Shown: piece by piece, positions 13,536-25,957 of the stretch | Numbering within the stretch: the stretch's first letter is position 1 | Layout: each line of letters opens with the position of its first letter | Assembly: GCF_036370855.1 (NCBI RefSeq) | Contig: NC_088132.1 | Coordinates: forward strand, 59,992,841 to 60,056,840 | Direction: 5' to 3' | DNA from: Dromaius novaehollandiae | Lineage: Eukaryota > Chordata > Aves > Casuariiformes > Dromaiidae | Length of the DNA: 64,000 nt | Notes under the pieces: model-generated | Told to the model about the DNA's origin: nothing | Database searches by the model: none | What the model saw: the letters and a program-made list of their open reading frames with translations, nothing else | Position numbers and translations under genes: made by a program

Positions 13536-13566
<31 letters not shown>

Positions 13567-13623
13567 GAAAAGAAAAGAAAAGAAAAGAAAAGAAAAGAAA
13601 AGAAAAGAAAAGAAAAGAAAAGA
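13531..13623. repeat. (AAAAG)n pentanucleotide microsatellite
   Basis: About 18 copies of AAAAG over 93 bp, with one interruption near 13556-13561. It is all-purine on the plus strand. It produces artefactual Lys/Glu- or Phe/Leu/Ser-rich open frames on both strands. Confidence 0.97.
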
Positions 13624-15570
13624 GCAAAAGCAGCTTGGGGCTCTAGATGCAGCAACAGAAATACAGAAATAGGGCAATGCTGAAAGGCAGTCTTGCAAGA
13701 AAGCAAAAAATGGGTTAATCCTTACAGCCATTAAACCATGGGCTGATCTGACATAGATATAGAAACAACAACATTATTAAGAAATTCCTGAACTGGATCT
13801 ACAGGGAGTTAATCCCACTGCCTTCTTTAATTTCAGATAAAGAAGAAAACTCTCAGTTTGTATGTAATAAATTTTCTGACCCTGATCATACAGCTGCCTA
13901 GATTTCTCTACATAGTGGTATCACTATGTTGATTGTGTTGATTTCTCATTCCAACTTTTAACACTATCCAGATACAATACCAAAAGGGCCTTATGGAATA
14001 TGAAGTGCAGCACCTACTACATGAACTTAAAAGTCATCTATTCCGTAAAGCACTGTTAAGTTTGTTCACACTGTGCTGTTGAACTAACTAATTTAGATTT
14101 TAGCAGTCAAAGCAGTAAATTGATTTCATGGAACTTTACATGCTGAAAGCATTAACGATCTCAGCTGGCCAACTAACTTGAACTGGATAAAGAACCCGCT
14201 TTCTGTATTGTCCTGCACGCTGCATTGCAGAAATTCATATAGCACAAAAATCTGTTTATGGGAAGTGTTAAAAAATTAGAATTGTAAAGAACAACAAAGA
14301 TGGTGTAACAAAAAGCTAGCATGAAAAACTGGCTACATTTTTACATCAGCATCTGCAAGCCAAATCCTGACTGAAGTCAGGGTAAAGAGTATAGAACAGC
14401 ATTTCAGTCTGCTTTGGAAGTACTCATTTGCAAGGAGACCAAAAGCAATAGAAAAAGGCTTTCTCTTAGAGAGAAGCTTAATTATAAATACTTGAACTCT
14501 GAGAGAAATTTTTTTGCAACTTCAGTGCAAACCTACAGTGTTAAATTGGTTTAGACCCTAAGAAACTCTAAGAAAAATGTGTCCCTCTCTAAATGGGACA
14601 CACTTTTAGATCTCTTAAAAATAAGCAACATTTTGTGAAGCAGTGAGGAAGAATAGAGAAGTTGAAAAAGCTACAAAAATATTTTGTAAACGGTCTTGGA
14701 AAGCCTAAACCAGACAGTGGCTGTGCAAAGAAAAAATATGCAACTGGTTAAAAACCAAAAATGTGTTCCCTGTGATTTGTGATTCAGGTGGTCAAATAAA
14801 AGCTGCTGTTCCAGGGAAGACGCTGGGGTGGGGTGGGAGCTCCTTCTATGTCCTTTACAAGACTCAGAGGTGAGCAAGGAGAACTCTGACCAGCCTCTTT
14901 TCTTCTTTGGTACTGCTGCAGGGCAGCTCCCCTGCAGTGGCCTACTTTACCCCAAGGAGAGTAAGAGAACTGCTATGTATGTTCTCCTGCTTCGCTGTAG
15001 AAACTTTATGGGGAGCAAGATCAGTGCTTAAGTTGACTGTCTCTGAACTTAGGAGAGTACTAAGTATATAAATAAGCATGCCAAGAAATACTCATCTGCT
15101 GTGTATTTAAGTCTTGCAAGCATAGTTTCCACTGGTCATACACACACACGTATATAGTTTTTCCACCACCATCCTGCTCTTGCCAAGAAAGTTAGCCAGT
15201 CTTCTAACCTACCCATCCACATCTTAAAATATAATAGCGTTATCTGTCTGTCCAACTATCTGTATTTCTACACATACACACACTGAAAGAGAGAGCTTGG
15301 AGCTATAACCACTTAGTTGTTTTAGAATGTTGATTATAGGATACAATAAAGGAGTAAAAAAATATCCCCTACTTGCATAAGATGTGATAAAACATGTGAA
15401 AAGGTCTTCCAGCTATGACTCACTAAGAAACGGGTGGAGGCTTGTAAGGCCAAAAGGCTTCTGGCTGGAAGGAGTATGCCTTCTTCCACACTGGCCAGCA
15501 AGGACTTGGATTGACTGCCATTCTGTCAAAAGGCCAGATATATCCTGGTTGTTTTCCTGCTATCCTACTG

Positions 15571-15590
15571 AAAAAAAAAAAAAAAAAAAA
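15571..15590. repeat. A(20) homopolymer
   Basis: Run of 20 adenines in intron 2 with no visible retroelement body next to it. Confidence 0.9.
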
Positions 15591-16419
15591 GGAACTCTTA
15601 CATGTCTGTTTTTGTTACTGTGCTCCAGAGGAATCCCTTGGTCATCATTTTGCCAAAAGAAAGAACCAGAGTTACCTTTATTTGACCCTACCAAATAGGA
15701 ACACCTCTTTTTCTTCTACCTTCTTAAAAATTTTTTCGTTTGTTTGTTTAAATGTGGGGCATGCCAGGAAGAAGGAGGATAGCTTACTTGATTCACAGAT
15801 AGAGAATCGTTCCAAAAAAACTAATTCCCTGTTGAGAACAGAAGAAAGAGAAATGCATTTGCTTTAAACTGACCTGATTTTTTTCTAACAGGCTTATGAG
15901 TCTCTGTTTTCAAGGGTAGTTCAACTGACTTGCCTGCTATACCAGAACACGCATTTTTCTAGCTATGCCTCCTTTTAGTTTTCCCCTTCCAAATTTATGT
16001 ATGCAGCTGGAAAAAACTTGCATCTTAATTAGCTCATCTTTGGCATCTTCAGAGAACTTTACTAAGGCTTTTAAAACTTAAAGCGCCTCAAAAATGGTAG
16101 ATACAGCAGACGGTTGGTATAGCTCACCTAACCACTGATACACTACACACCAGGTATGTACAGGCATACCTCATGTTAGTATGCTTCACAGATACTGCAA
16201 TCTTTACAAATTGAAGGTTTGTGGCAACCCTGCATTAAGCAAGTCCAGCAGCACCACTTTTCCAACAGCATGTGATCACTTTGTGTCTCTGTGTCACATT
16301 TTGGTAATTCTCACAATATTTCAAAATTTTTCATTATTATTATATCTGTTATGGTGATCTGTATATCTATAATCTGCCTCCCTATTCCCTGAGACACAAC
16401 AATATTGAAATTAGGCCAT

Positions 16420-16560
16420 CTAGGGCTTTCATAGCTAGAGAGGAGAAGTCAATGCAGGGTCTGAGAGGATTGACTCCAATTTTGAAAGAAGTTCTATTGT
16501 GGGTAAAATGCTATCAAACAGCATTGCATACTACAGAGAAAGCCTTTGTGAAAGGAAGAG
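16420..16560 (+). pseudogene. Tigger-like transposase remnant (plus arm)
   Basis: Plus-strand copy of the inner arm. It starts at the [20 protein letters not shown] sequence and carries the same deletion junction, [19 protein letters not shown]. Unlike the other arm it lacks the DNA-binding half: the 5' non-coding sequence (TATTGAAATTAGGCC) is joined almost directly to the GCCATCTAGG position through a short microhomology. Confidence 0.8.
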
Positions 16561-16631
16561 TCGATCGATGCAGCAAACTTCATTGTTGTCTTATTGTAAG
16601 AAATTACCATGGCCACATTTGCCGCATCGAA

Positions 16632-17313
16632 AGCATTTTACCCACAATAGAACTTCTTTCAAAATTGGAGTCAATCCTCTCAGACCCTGCATTGACTTCT
16701 CCTCTCTAGCTATGAAAGCCCTAGGTGGCATCTTCTTCCAATATAAGGCTGCTTTGTCTACATTGAAAAATCTGTTGTTTAGTGTAGCCAGCTTCATCAA
16801 TTATCTTGGCTAGATCTTCTGGATAACTTGCTGCAGCTTCTACATCAACACTTGCTGCTTCACCTTGCACTTTTATGTTATGGAGACTGCTTCTTTCCTT
16901 AAATCTCATGAACTGACCTCTGCTAGCTTCAAACTTTTCTTCTGCAGCTTCCTCACCTCTCTCAGCCTTCACAGAATTGAAGAAAGTTAGGGCCTTGCTC
17001 TGGATTAGGCTCTAGCTTAAGGGAACGCTGTGGCTGGTTTGATCATCTACCTAGACCACTAAAACTTTCTCCATATCAGCAATATGGTTGTTTCACTTTC
17101 TTATCATTCGTGTGTTTACTGGAGTCACACTTTTAATCTCCTTCAAGAACTTTTCCTTTGCATTCACAACTCGGCTCTTTGGCACAAGATGCCTAACTTT
17201 GGGCCCATCTCAGCTTTCGACAGGCCTTCCTCACTAAGCTTACTCATTTCTAGGTTTTGATGCAAATGAGAAACATGTGACTCTTCCTTTCACTTGAACA
17301 CTTAAGAGGCCAT
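16632..17313 (-). pseudogene. Tigger-like transposase remnant (minus arm)
   Basis: The remnant starts at the family ATG (17313-17311) but meets a TAA three codons later because of an extra base. Further in, the frame at 16972-16721 reads like the CENP-B/Tc5-type DNA-binding half ([20 protein letters not shown], then [20 protein letters not shown]). A one-base insertion then shifts the frame to [13 protein letters not shown], whose Asp is the expected first residue of the catalytic DDD triad. After REEKSM the sequence jumps directly to [13 protein letters not shown], a C-terminal part, so the region holding the other two catalytic Asp residues is deleted. The element is dead; any mobility would need transposase supplied in trans. 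Confidence 0.85.
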
Positions 17314-20300
17314 TGTAGGGTTATTAATTGGCCTAACTTCAATATTGCTGTGTCCCAGGGAATAGAGAGGCCCGAAGAGAGGAAGAGAGACGGGGGGGAA
17401 CGGCTGGTCAGCGGAACAGCCAGAACACACAACATTTATCGATTAAGTTTGCCATTTTATGGAGGCATGGTTCGTGGTGCCTCAAAACAATTACAATAGT
17501 AACATCAAAGATCACTGATCATAGATCACCATAACAGATATAATAATAATGAAAAATTTTGAAATATTGTGAGAATTACCAAAATGTGACACAGACACAA
17601 AGTGATCACATGCTGTTGGAAAAATGGGACCAACAGACTAGCTCGATGCAGAGTTGCCACAAACCTTCAATTTGTAAAGACTGCAATATCTGTGAAGTGC
17701 AATAAAGCAAAGCGCAATAAAATGAGGTATGCCTGTAATTCTTTTAGGACTCAGGATTACTAAACAGGAGCCTGCCACCTCCCAAAGGGTTCTAATATTT
17801 CACAGTAACTGTGCCACTAATAGCCCTTTTTAGGGAGATCAGTATACAAAATCCCACCTAAACCTAGGTCTTGTTTTAAGGGAAATACTTCTTGTTTTGT
17901 TTTTGTTTTTTAACAGGATATTTCTGGATTTCTCGGGAGAATCAGCCATTCTGCTTCTTTTTCTTGTATTTTACTATACGTCAGCTTTCCACATTTTAAA
18001 CATTCTTCTCAAACTGAGAAGTCTTGGGAGACAAAACAAAGCCGCTGGTTATTCTAATGATATTCAGTAAAGAATAAATAATGCAAAGGAATTAATGAAT
18101 ATCGTAATTATGCTGCCTGATGTTGTGAAGCAACCAGACTGGAATAAGATAATGTGAGGCCACAGGTATAGACTACCTGGAGACACACATACACAACTTG
18201 TTTGGCTTTTGCTTCCAAGAGGAAGGACTAAACCATTACATTCAAAAACTGGATCCCCCCACCCCCCCGCAATAGCTACCCATCCTCAAATTACATGCAG
18301 AAATTTAAGACATACTAAGACTCAATACTGTAGTTACTGTAGTCTCTTATCAAGCTATTAATAAGAGCAAGAGCAAAGCTACAGGTGTTGTTACAGTGTT
18401 CATTTACACCATGATCTGATGGTGTTTTGTAAAGCTTCAAAGCAAGCTGCTTTTTATTTGAGACAGGAAAATACACATGGATTAGAGATTTCTGACAGGC
18501 TACAAACAGGTGACCAAATCACATTTAACAGGACAGAAAAATCTAGATTTTTCAATATATTAAATTCATCTTGAAATTAGAGAAATTCATGCTTTTACTT
18601 CTGAATGGCCATCAACTTGAGCCCAACAGAACAAATTTGAACCACATTTAACTACTTTTCCCTGCTCTCTTTATAGCTTCTCCATGCTTTATGCACATTA
18701 CATGTTCTCTCTCTTTCTCTCTCACCATTTGGTCTCTTTTTCCTTCTGGCATTCTGTAATGCTGCCAGCCAGCAAGCTTTGCTTTTAATAAGTAGATCTG
18801 CCAACTTAAACACCAGTCTCTTAAGGCAATCAAATAATGAAACACACATGTATGTACTTGCACGTAATCTGTCAAATGCCTCTACAGCCCACCACAAACA
18901 ATTTTTGCAATTCGGGGTTTTCATAGGAGCATGCATTCATACACTCCTGGTTTTCAGAGATCAATTGCCATGTTTTTTCAGAATCCTGTGTCCTGGTTGT
19001 ACAGATACACCTAATGCCTCTGTGATTTACATACCAATATCTAGAAGAAACATGAATTATGAAAAAATTAAAAAATACAAAGCTTGTGCAGACAGCTTCA
19101 TATAAAATAAGCGTATCCTTCAATTTCTCCAATTCTGTGCAAAGGTCTAGTGCAAGACAGCACAGATTCCTCCACGGTGTCCAGAGAGCGCTAGAGAGTT
19201 CATGAACAACCATTCCAAATATCAAGAGTATTTTTTTGTACCTCCCTCATTACTCATCTATCATTTGCACTGAAGTGTTCTGGATTTCCACTTTCTAAAC
19301 TAGTACTTCCCAAAAGAGAAATTTAATGTACAACTCTAGCAACAGAGTAACCCAGCAAAAAACTGTCTGTCACACCAAGATGAAGTTGCACTGACGCATC
19401 TCTTGATTAAATAAGGCTGGAGTTTGCAGCGTGGAAGAATAAAGATGGTAGCAGAAGTATCTTTCAAGCAAGCAAGTTACTGATTGGTATTCGAAAATTA
19501 AAATCAAATTTCAAGGACTGAAATTGACTACATAACTTGCCATCACTTGGAAAATTCCTGCACTGTTCCTATGCATTGCAACTGTGAAACAGTGGAAAAA
19601 AACCAAAACTATTACAGATGCATCATAAAAGTGCAAGGAAAAGGTACTTTAAACATGCATCCCTGATATGCATACTTTTAATACGAAATACACTTTTACA
19701 ATAAAGCCTGAAAATTTGAAAATTTAAAATTCCCAGAATTGGGAAACAAGTGAGACAACACTAAATTATGTCACCACATCTGTTCAATCTGTGCATTCAT
19801 ATTCTAATAATTCTTCTGCTTTTGATGCTTATATTTTGATTCCAGACAGTGAAGCTGGATGGTGCAGTCAGAGGTATGCTAGTATGATTTATTCTATAAG
19901 GAATCATCTTGGACACCCCGCACTAAGTAACCGAAGCCAACAGTGGAGTAAGCAGATGGTACTTTCTCTTTGGGACAAATAAAGCCTTACAGTGTCCAGC
20001 TTACCTTGGTTCTGGATGTTAGCTTATCTCAATGAAAGTTAACTGAAATTTTATTCCAGTTCTGTCCCCGAATCCAGCTTTTTGAAATGTTTTTCCTGCA
20101 TGACCTCCTATTACAAAGAGATTAACACAGACACCTTCGAACTGTAGTTATTTTTAAATCTTATTTGTGGGCTACCTCACAGGAATCATAATGCTGTCTT
20201 CGCTCATGCCAGTACCCTGAAGATGTCTTAATATTTGAGAAGCTCTGTGATGCTATAACCAGGAATGTCACTGGAAAGAGCACGAGGCAATGAAAAAATC

Positions 20301-20959
20301 TGCTACCAGAGAGGAGTCTGAATACTGTAAAGTAAAGGTGGCTTAAGACCACAAACTAAACAACCAGAATGAAGCAATTCTCATTCAGTGAAGATGTGTA
20401 CAATGAACAAAGCAAGGATGAGAGGCAAAAAGGGGGTCAGGTGACTACACAATTAAAAACTGTATCATACTGCATATGCTACAAGGAGGTGTAGTTACAT
20501 GTACAAACACAACTTTGAAATGCTCAGTTTTGCAACCTGAACAATGCTTTGCTACTGTGTGGACTTCCCTGTATATATGCAAATACATCAACAAAAACCC
20601 GTATTTATTTTAACAATTCATTACCATAACAGAATATCCAGTTAAAACTGTCACTATATCATTTCCTCACTTATAAGGAACCCTACTGATCATCACACTA
20701 GATTGTAATGCTGTTTCCCTTCTGTCTTTGAAGCCCGTAAAAGGACAGTTAGATACTGTTCTTCTATACAGCGTATATCATGTAGTATTTTACACACATC
20801 CATAACAGATGGAATTTGGTATACTGAAAAGGCAGAATCACTTAAAAACAGAGCTAGCATAATTATAGCATTTGTGCTCCAAACCCTACAGGCAATGGGA
20901 ATCTTGTCTGAGAGAAATAAGAACTGTGGGATTTGTCCCAATGCTGCTAATCCTTGACT

Positions 20960-21012
20960 ATAGGTTTGATCCTGTGCCTTCTGAAGTCAAAATGGGTTTT
21001 GCCGTCAATTTA
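20960..21012. repeat. Trace of an ancient amniote interspersed repeat
   Basis: TTTGATCCTGTGCCTTCTGA followed by AGTCAAAATGGG resembles a short, near-palindromic motif scattered through bird and turtle genomes (GATCCTG...GAAGTCAATGG). The family name is uncertain. Confidence 0.4.
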
Positions 21013-22459
21013 AGGGAAAGTAGAATAGCAGCCTGCTGCTTCTTGTATGAACAAGTCTGTTCAGTAAACAAAGTAATGTCTAACATTTATAACAACATCA
21101 GTACTTAAAAATAACCTTATTTTTCTCTTTGCATCCAAAGGGATTTTGAATAAAACATTTTAAATTCTCTATTCAGAGGAGAACAGCTCACATTAACAGG
21201 CACAGGCATGTTCCATCTAAACTACTAGACAATTTACCACAGTATTTGATTGACTGGCTATTTAGATCAGACAATGAAAAGCAAAAAAACCCATTCTCAT
21301 CTTATTGGCGTGTTCTTACTGTGTCATAATAAAACCCTAGATATTTGTCTTAGAGGAAACATCTGGAGCAAAAGCATACCAGTTGGTAACTCTCTTCCCC
21401 TTTTTGCTAAACTGTAAGTGCAGCCTAAAGTCCTGTATCTTAAACCACTGGGGAAAGCACCCCCAACCCACTAACCTTTTCAGTATAAGTTTTAATATTG
21501 TAAATATAAGAAACTTAACTATCACTATGAGACTAGCATAATCCAAAGCAATGATTAATATCACGTACAACACATGAGTGCCAAATGTTCCCTTAGCAGA
21601 TAGTCGTATTTCTCTCAACAGCCAAAAGGCTGCTCAAAAGAAGCAGGACTTCTTGTTAGGTGTTCTGTAGTAAATGTTATTAACCCAATGACTTTCTTTT
21701 TGTTACAGTAAGTGTTGTGATAATAATGGGATTTTGAAAAACTCTTATTTTAAGTGTGGGGCTGGAAATTACACAGACTAACAAAAGAGTTTTGGAGTTG
21801 TCAGCACTAAGTTTGAACCCAGGAGGAAGTTAAAAAAACGTAAAAGCAGTAGGGAATGCACACTAATCTCTCAACCAACCGTAATAAATTATAAATACAG
21901 CAAAGCAAGAAGAATTCAAACATTCATCCCTCTGTGCCCTTGAGGACCCCTAAAGTAAGTGAACAGAGGTCCTTTATTTCCAGACATTTGATATGAAGCT
22001 TTTGCTACATACTGTTTTGAATATGAGTTCCTTAACACTTTCTCTGTTGAATAGGCCAGATTGTGAGAGCCACTAAAAAAAAAAAAAAACTTTAGTCTCA
22101 GAACCGGCTTACACTGGAACAGAAGGCCTCCCTAAATCTTCCTCTCCGTAACAAAATCGCTTACGTAGGCTAACGAGTAACTATGCTATTCTGGCTTCAG
22201 AACAACTGAACAGATTTGGACTGGCAAAAATATATTCTAAGTTATATTCAAACATCTGTCCAGATTTGACTACAAAGTACCCAAAATAACTTGTTTCAGA
22301 ATGTCAGCGGATGACATTTTCTGACGTTTCTCTCAAGGGAAAGGGTATATTGCAAACAACGTCATGAACATGAAACAAAGAATGGAAGACTGTATTACAG
22401 TAAGAGGGACAAAGTAATCGAGTCTGGTCAGCCAAGAATTTCCTGCTTTAGAGGAGCTC

Positions 22460-22730
22460 TCACATGGCACCGATCCACCACAGAAGACCTATGCGCCACC
22501 CCACACAGACAGCTTTGGGGTCTGTGCTTAGCGCGCAGAGGATGCCGGCGAGAGCCCGGGGGGCCCTGCCCGTGCCCGTGGGTTCATTGCTCCGGGCCAG
22601 CAGCGCGGGGAGACCCGCAGGGACATGCCAGCCTCTGGGGAGGAAAGCAGGGAGGCAAGGAAGGCTCTGTCACCACCTCCATCGCTCCTCACCTGTGCCA
22701 AGCAGCTGCAGCTCCAGGAGGAGACAATTC
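22460..22730. other. Intronic GC/CpG-rich patch with a minus-strand donor-like site
   Basis: About 250 bp with many CpGs (for example CTTAGCGCGCAGAGGATGCC near 22527), isolated in AT-rich intron. On the minus strand several in-frame ATGs (the last at 22732-22730) lead through NCLLLELQLLGT to a strong donor, CACAG|GTGAGG (last exon base 22693), in phase 1, compatible with exon 3. A minor promoter or alternative first exon is possible, as is a chance GC patch or an old repeat. Confidence 0.3.
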
Positions 22731-25700
22731 ATGGCTAAGTTTATAAACATAACAGACATTTTTACTTCTCCATCCAAGCCTAGCACATTAAAAATTAAGA
22801 ATTAGCAACAGAGGACTGGAATGTGTGGTCACAGTGTTAAACATCATGTGAAAGCACAAAAAGGATTGAGAGCCTTTGCCCTTAACTGCTTATTCCTGGG
22901 ATATTTCTGGATGGAAAGAGAGTGAAACCAGACACAGCTGTGCAGCCTTATCTATCACTGCACATAATTAGTGGCTTCTTTCATTAATGCCCTAATTTAA
23001 GAGATCTGGTCTACCACCAGCTGCATGCAGTTTAGGAAGAGGGTAAGTAGTTTAGGAATTGGTAAACTCACAAAGTAGGACCCCTCCCTGTGACAAGAAT
23101 ATCTGATAAGCCATCGCGTGCTCCGAAACATGAGCCTGCAGCATTCTAGCCCATTTAAAAGTTCCTCAGCATAGCTTCACCAAGAAAAATTATCCATGCC
23201 TATCAGGTACCTACAAAGCTTTATCCAAGCAGGATGTGACATCTAGGAAGAAATCAGTGACAGCACTAAAGCTTTCTCTCCTTTCCCAACAAATACATTC
23301 TACTGATATATTCATAAACAAGACATTTCAAACAAAAATCACACTGCCACACCTCCTGGAAGGTGCATGCCCTACCTGCACTACAGAGCTCATGTTGCAC
23401 CACTCTCCCTTCCTTCCCACCTGGTGAGCAGCAGGCTATGTTGTAGGAGTGCATGGACATACTGTATCAAATGAATCTGATCCCAGGGGAGAGAAATAGC
23501 AAGCAAGATACCCCTGAATTACATCAATCAGATGTGTTTAACTGGAATAGTTTGACTTTCAGCCAATATCTTTCCATTTTTAAATGTGAATGTTTTTTTA
23601 GAATGAAGTAGCAAAACTTAAAAGTACAGCAGACTTAATGAAGTCTGGTTTTCCATCATACAATAACTTGCTAAAAAGGTAAGAAAAACCAAAAAGACCA
23701 AATGGACCAGTTTAGGCCTTGCTTACTTACTGAAAAACACAATAGCTGCTCAGGAGCTTCTGGAGCCCTGGATGGAGCTGGGATTGGAAATGGAAACTTA
23801 CTGGCCTGCTTCTGGCCTTCTGCAGATCTGCCTTCTACAGGAGTATCTTCCCACCCCGGACACTACCAAGCAATCCGGCAGCACAGACAGAAACCAAACC
23901 TACCAAAGGTAGATTTCACTTCTTGCCCTCTATATCCACAGTCTCTCACCTCAGACTGTAACCTCTGGGAAATGCTCTAGTACAGCCAATGATGCCAAGC
24001 ATATATGAACCAGTCTGGTGGCTTATACAAGCAAATTGTCTAACAGCTAACTGAACTGTTAAAGACCATTTTAGTCATTCATACCATAATTTACACAGTA
24101 GTTTTAAAGAACAAGATTGGCTTTAAAGACTTTTTTAAACTCTATGAACTGTATGCAATCACTTCTTTCCGTAGCTCAGGGCACTAGCATGTTTTTGAAG
24201 CTCTGTCCTGAGGATTTTTGGTTATACATCTCTACTACCTAAACTGCAGCCTAAATATTACTTTTAAATGCTGTCTTACATGAAAACTACTTTATAAAAT
24301 GGATCAAAATGTGAAAATAAATAGTGTTTGGGTGTTATTCTTCTGGACTGCTGCATACAGCATTCATGTAAAATTGAACAAAAAGCAATCAAGTTAGTAC
24401 AAGCAGTTACAACTGCTAACGCTTTATCAAAGGACTTCAGGCAGTGCTCAAGGATGCAGCAGTTTCTATGACAAAGTGAAAAAACATGTAATACATAGAT
24501 AACAAGAAGAGAAAAAATAGCACATTCTTCTACTAATGAAAACACAAAACAGGATTGTATTTTATACATACATTTTTCCTGAAAGAGAATGAATACAAAT
24601 TAATGAAGTATAAACTGCTTTTTTTGCTACTTTAAAAAAAAAAAAGCCAAAGCTTTCCTCTTTAAATTCTTGTAAGGACCTATATTCTCACCAAAGTACT
24701 CTCAGGACTTAAAGTCCTTCTCCCGTCGAAATACTGTTTTAATAATCCTGTAACTCCCCTTGTCAGTTCTAGCTCTTAAAATAAAACAGTTCTTTGTATT
24801 GTAGACTTCAGATTGATTTCATGGCTGTTCATCATGGAAACCAACTCCGGAGCAAGAAGCAGATGTGAAAGAGTGGGCAGCCAGCTGTAATTACAACACC
24901 TGTGTTCTTTCACACAAGAAAATGTAGATGTGTATATGGCATCACACAACTATTTAAGTGGGCACGGTTATTTGCTTGGGTGCAGAACGATCCACTCTTG
25001 GCAAATACTTAGCACCATATGTTGCTGAAACTCGTAAGTTCATTTTCTCCTATGAGAACCCAAGTGAGAACTATTTACTAACTAGTGTTCTTCTCAGATG
25101 TTCCTGCATCACAGCTACAGGCACAGATTAAGATGATTCCAATTTAGAGCAGCAGGTTATTTCATATTTGCCATGTTTTAAATCTGCCCCAGGCACATTC
25201 ACCTCAGGTAGAGTTATTAAAAGACTGAATCAGTATTACAGAAGGCTAAAGAAAGGTAATCAAAAATCACTCAACATAATGCCATTACTGTAACTATAAA
25301 AAGGCATATTAATATTAATATAATATAAAAACAGGCAAATATTTCTTGCAGAATCAAAGTAGTAACGTCTCATTCTTTCAGCTTTTTAAAGCAAAATGTA
25401 TGAGGAAAGGCAGTATTTTTTTTTTGACTAATTGATACACCTGGGAAAAAGACCTAGATCAGCCACACAAGCCTTTTTCAAGTGTGAGGTCTCCTTTAGG
25501 ACCCAAAGGAGGTCCTGTGTGCTCCAAGTAAGATATTTTTTCCAGAAATATCAGTTGGTCAAGTAAAATAAAGTAGGTTGGCCAAGTAAAATAAAATATT
25601 CTTCTCAAAAGGCATCTCTCACTAAAAAAGAAATGGTGCAAGAAAAAAATATTCTTACATCATCACGATTAAAGCACAACCCAGAAGATGCCGTTTCTGA

Positions 25701-25736
25701 AGTCCTTTCCTCCCTCTTGCTTTCTTCCCCCCGTTA

Positions 25737-25750
25737 CCAGCAGGTGGGGC
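25737..25750 (+). promoter_or_regulatory. CTCF-like motif
   Basis: CCAGCAGGTGGGGC matches 13 of 14 positions of the known CTCF core (CCASYAGRKGGCRS). It stands in a locally CpG-enriched part of intron 2. Binding is not shown by sequence alone. Confidence 0.4.
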
Positions 25751-25943
25751 CAAGCATCAACCACGAACTTGCCCAGTGCTCTCTGTTCCCATGCAGTCTG
25801 AAATAGCCCTCGCAAGCGTACCCCTGTGCTGTCTGTGCTCACGCAAACTTTTCAGTTACTGCCACCACCAGTCCTACAGCTGTGAAAAAACCGTTCTGCC
25901 TCACGTTAGCACAAATTGCAAAAACTTTGTTTTCATTAGCGAT

Positions 25944-25957
25944 GCAGCAGGTGGCGA
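25944..25957 (+). promoter_or_regulatory. CTCF-like motif (second, same orientation)
   Basis: GCAGCAGGTGGCGA matches 12 of 14 positions of the same core, 207 bp from the first motif and in the same orientation. Confidence 0.35.

Larger units (their letters stand above)
2182..16158 (-). other. PIK3R1: PIK3R1 intron 2, 3' part (left of the Tigger-like element)
   Basis: About 14 kb of AT-rich intron. It holds an old CR1 fragment (3720-4190), a short 22-bp repeat (3193-3252), a 21-base A run (7862-7882), a GC-rich patch (11130-11340), the AAAAG microsatellite (13531-13623) and a 20-base A run (15571-15590). The longest open frame, 2415-2852 minus (145 codons), is hydrophobic, low in complexity and matches nothing I know, so I do not call it a gene. 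Nothing else was identified. Confidence 0.85.
16161..17735. mobile_element. Fold-back Tigger-like (pogo/Tc1-mariner superfamily) DNA transposon, non-autonomous
   Basis: The element begins CAGGCATACCTCA and ends with the exact reverse complement (TGAGGTATGCCTG). TA flanks both ends (16159-16160 and 17736-17737), the target-site duplication of this superfamily. The ends match the mammalian Tigger1 family as I know it, including the 5' non-coding region (AATTGAAGGTTTGTGGCAAC, then TTGGTAATTCTCACAATATT). The element is an inverted duplication. A plus-oriented arm (16161 to about 16560) and a longer minus-oriented arm (about 16630-17735) both start with the 5' end. Both share an inner segment, 16420-16512 and 16632-16724, that is identical over 93 bp. 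Both carry the same internal deletion joining mid-transposase to near its 3' end, so the arms come from one deleted parent. It cannot encode a working transposase. Confidence 0.9.

Noticed and set aside
13371..13731. Open frames rich in Lys/Glu/Arg or Phe/Leu/Ser
   Set aside because: Translations of the AAAAG microsatellite, not proteins.
24160..24235. Possible tRNA (CCGTAGCTCAGGG resembles an A box)
   Set aside because: No B box with TTCGA and no cloverleaf pairing.
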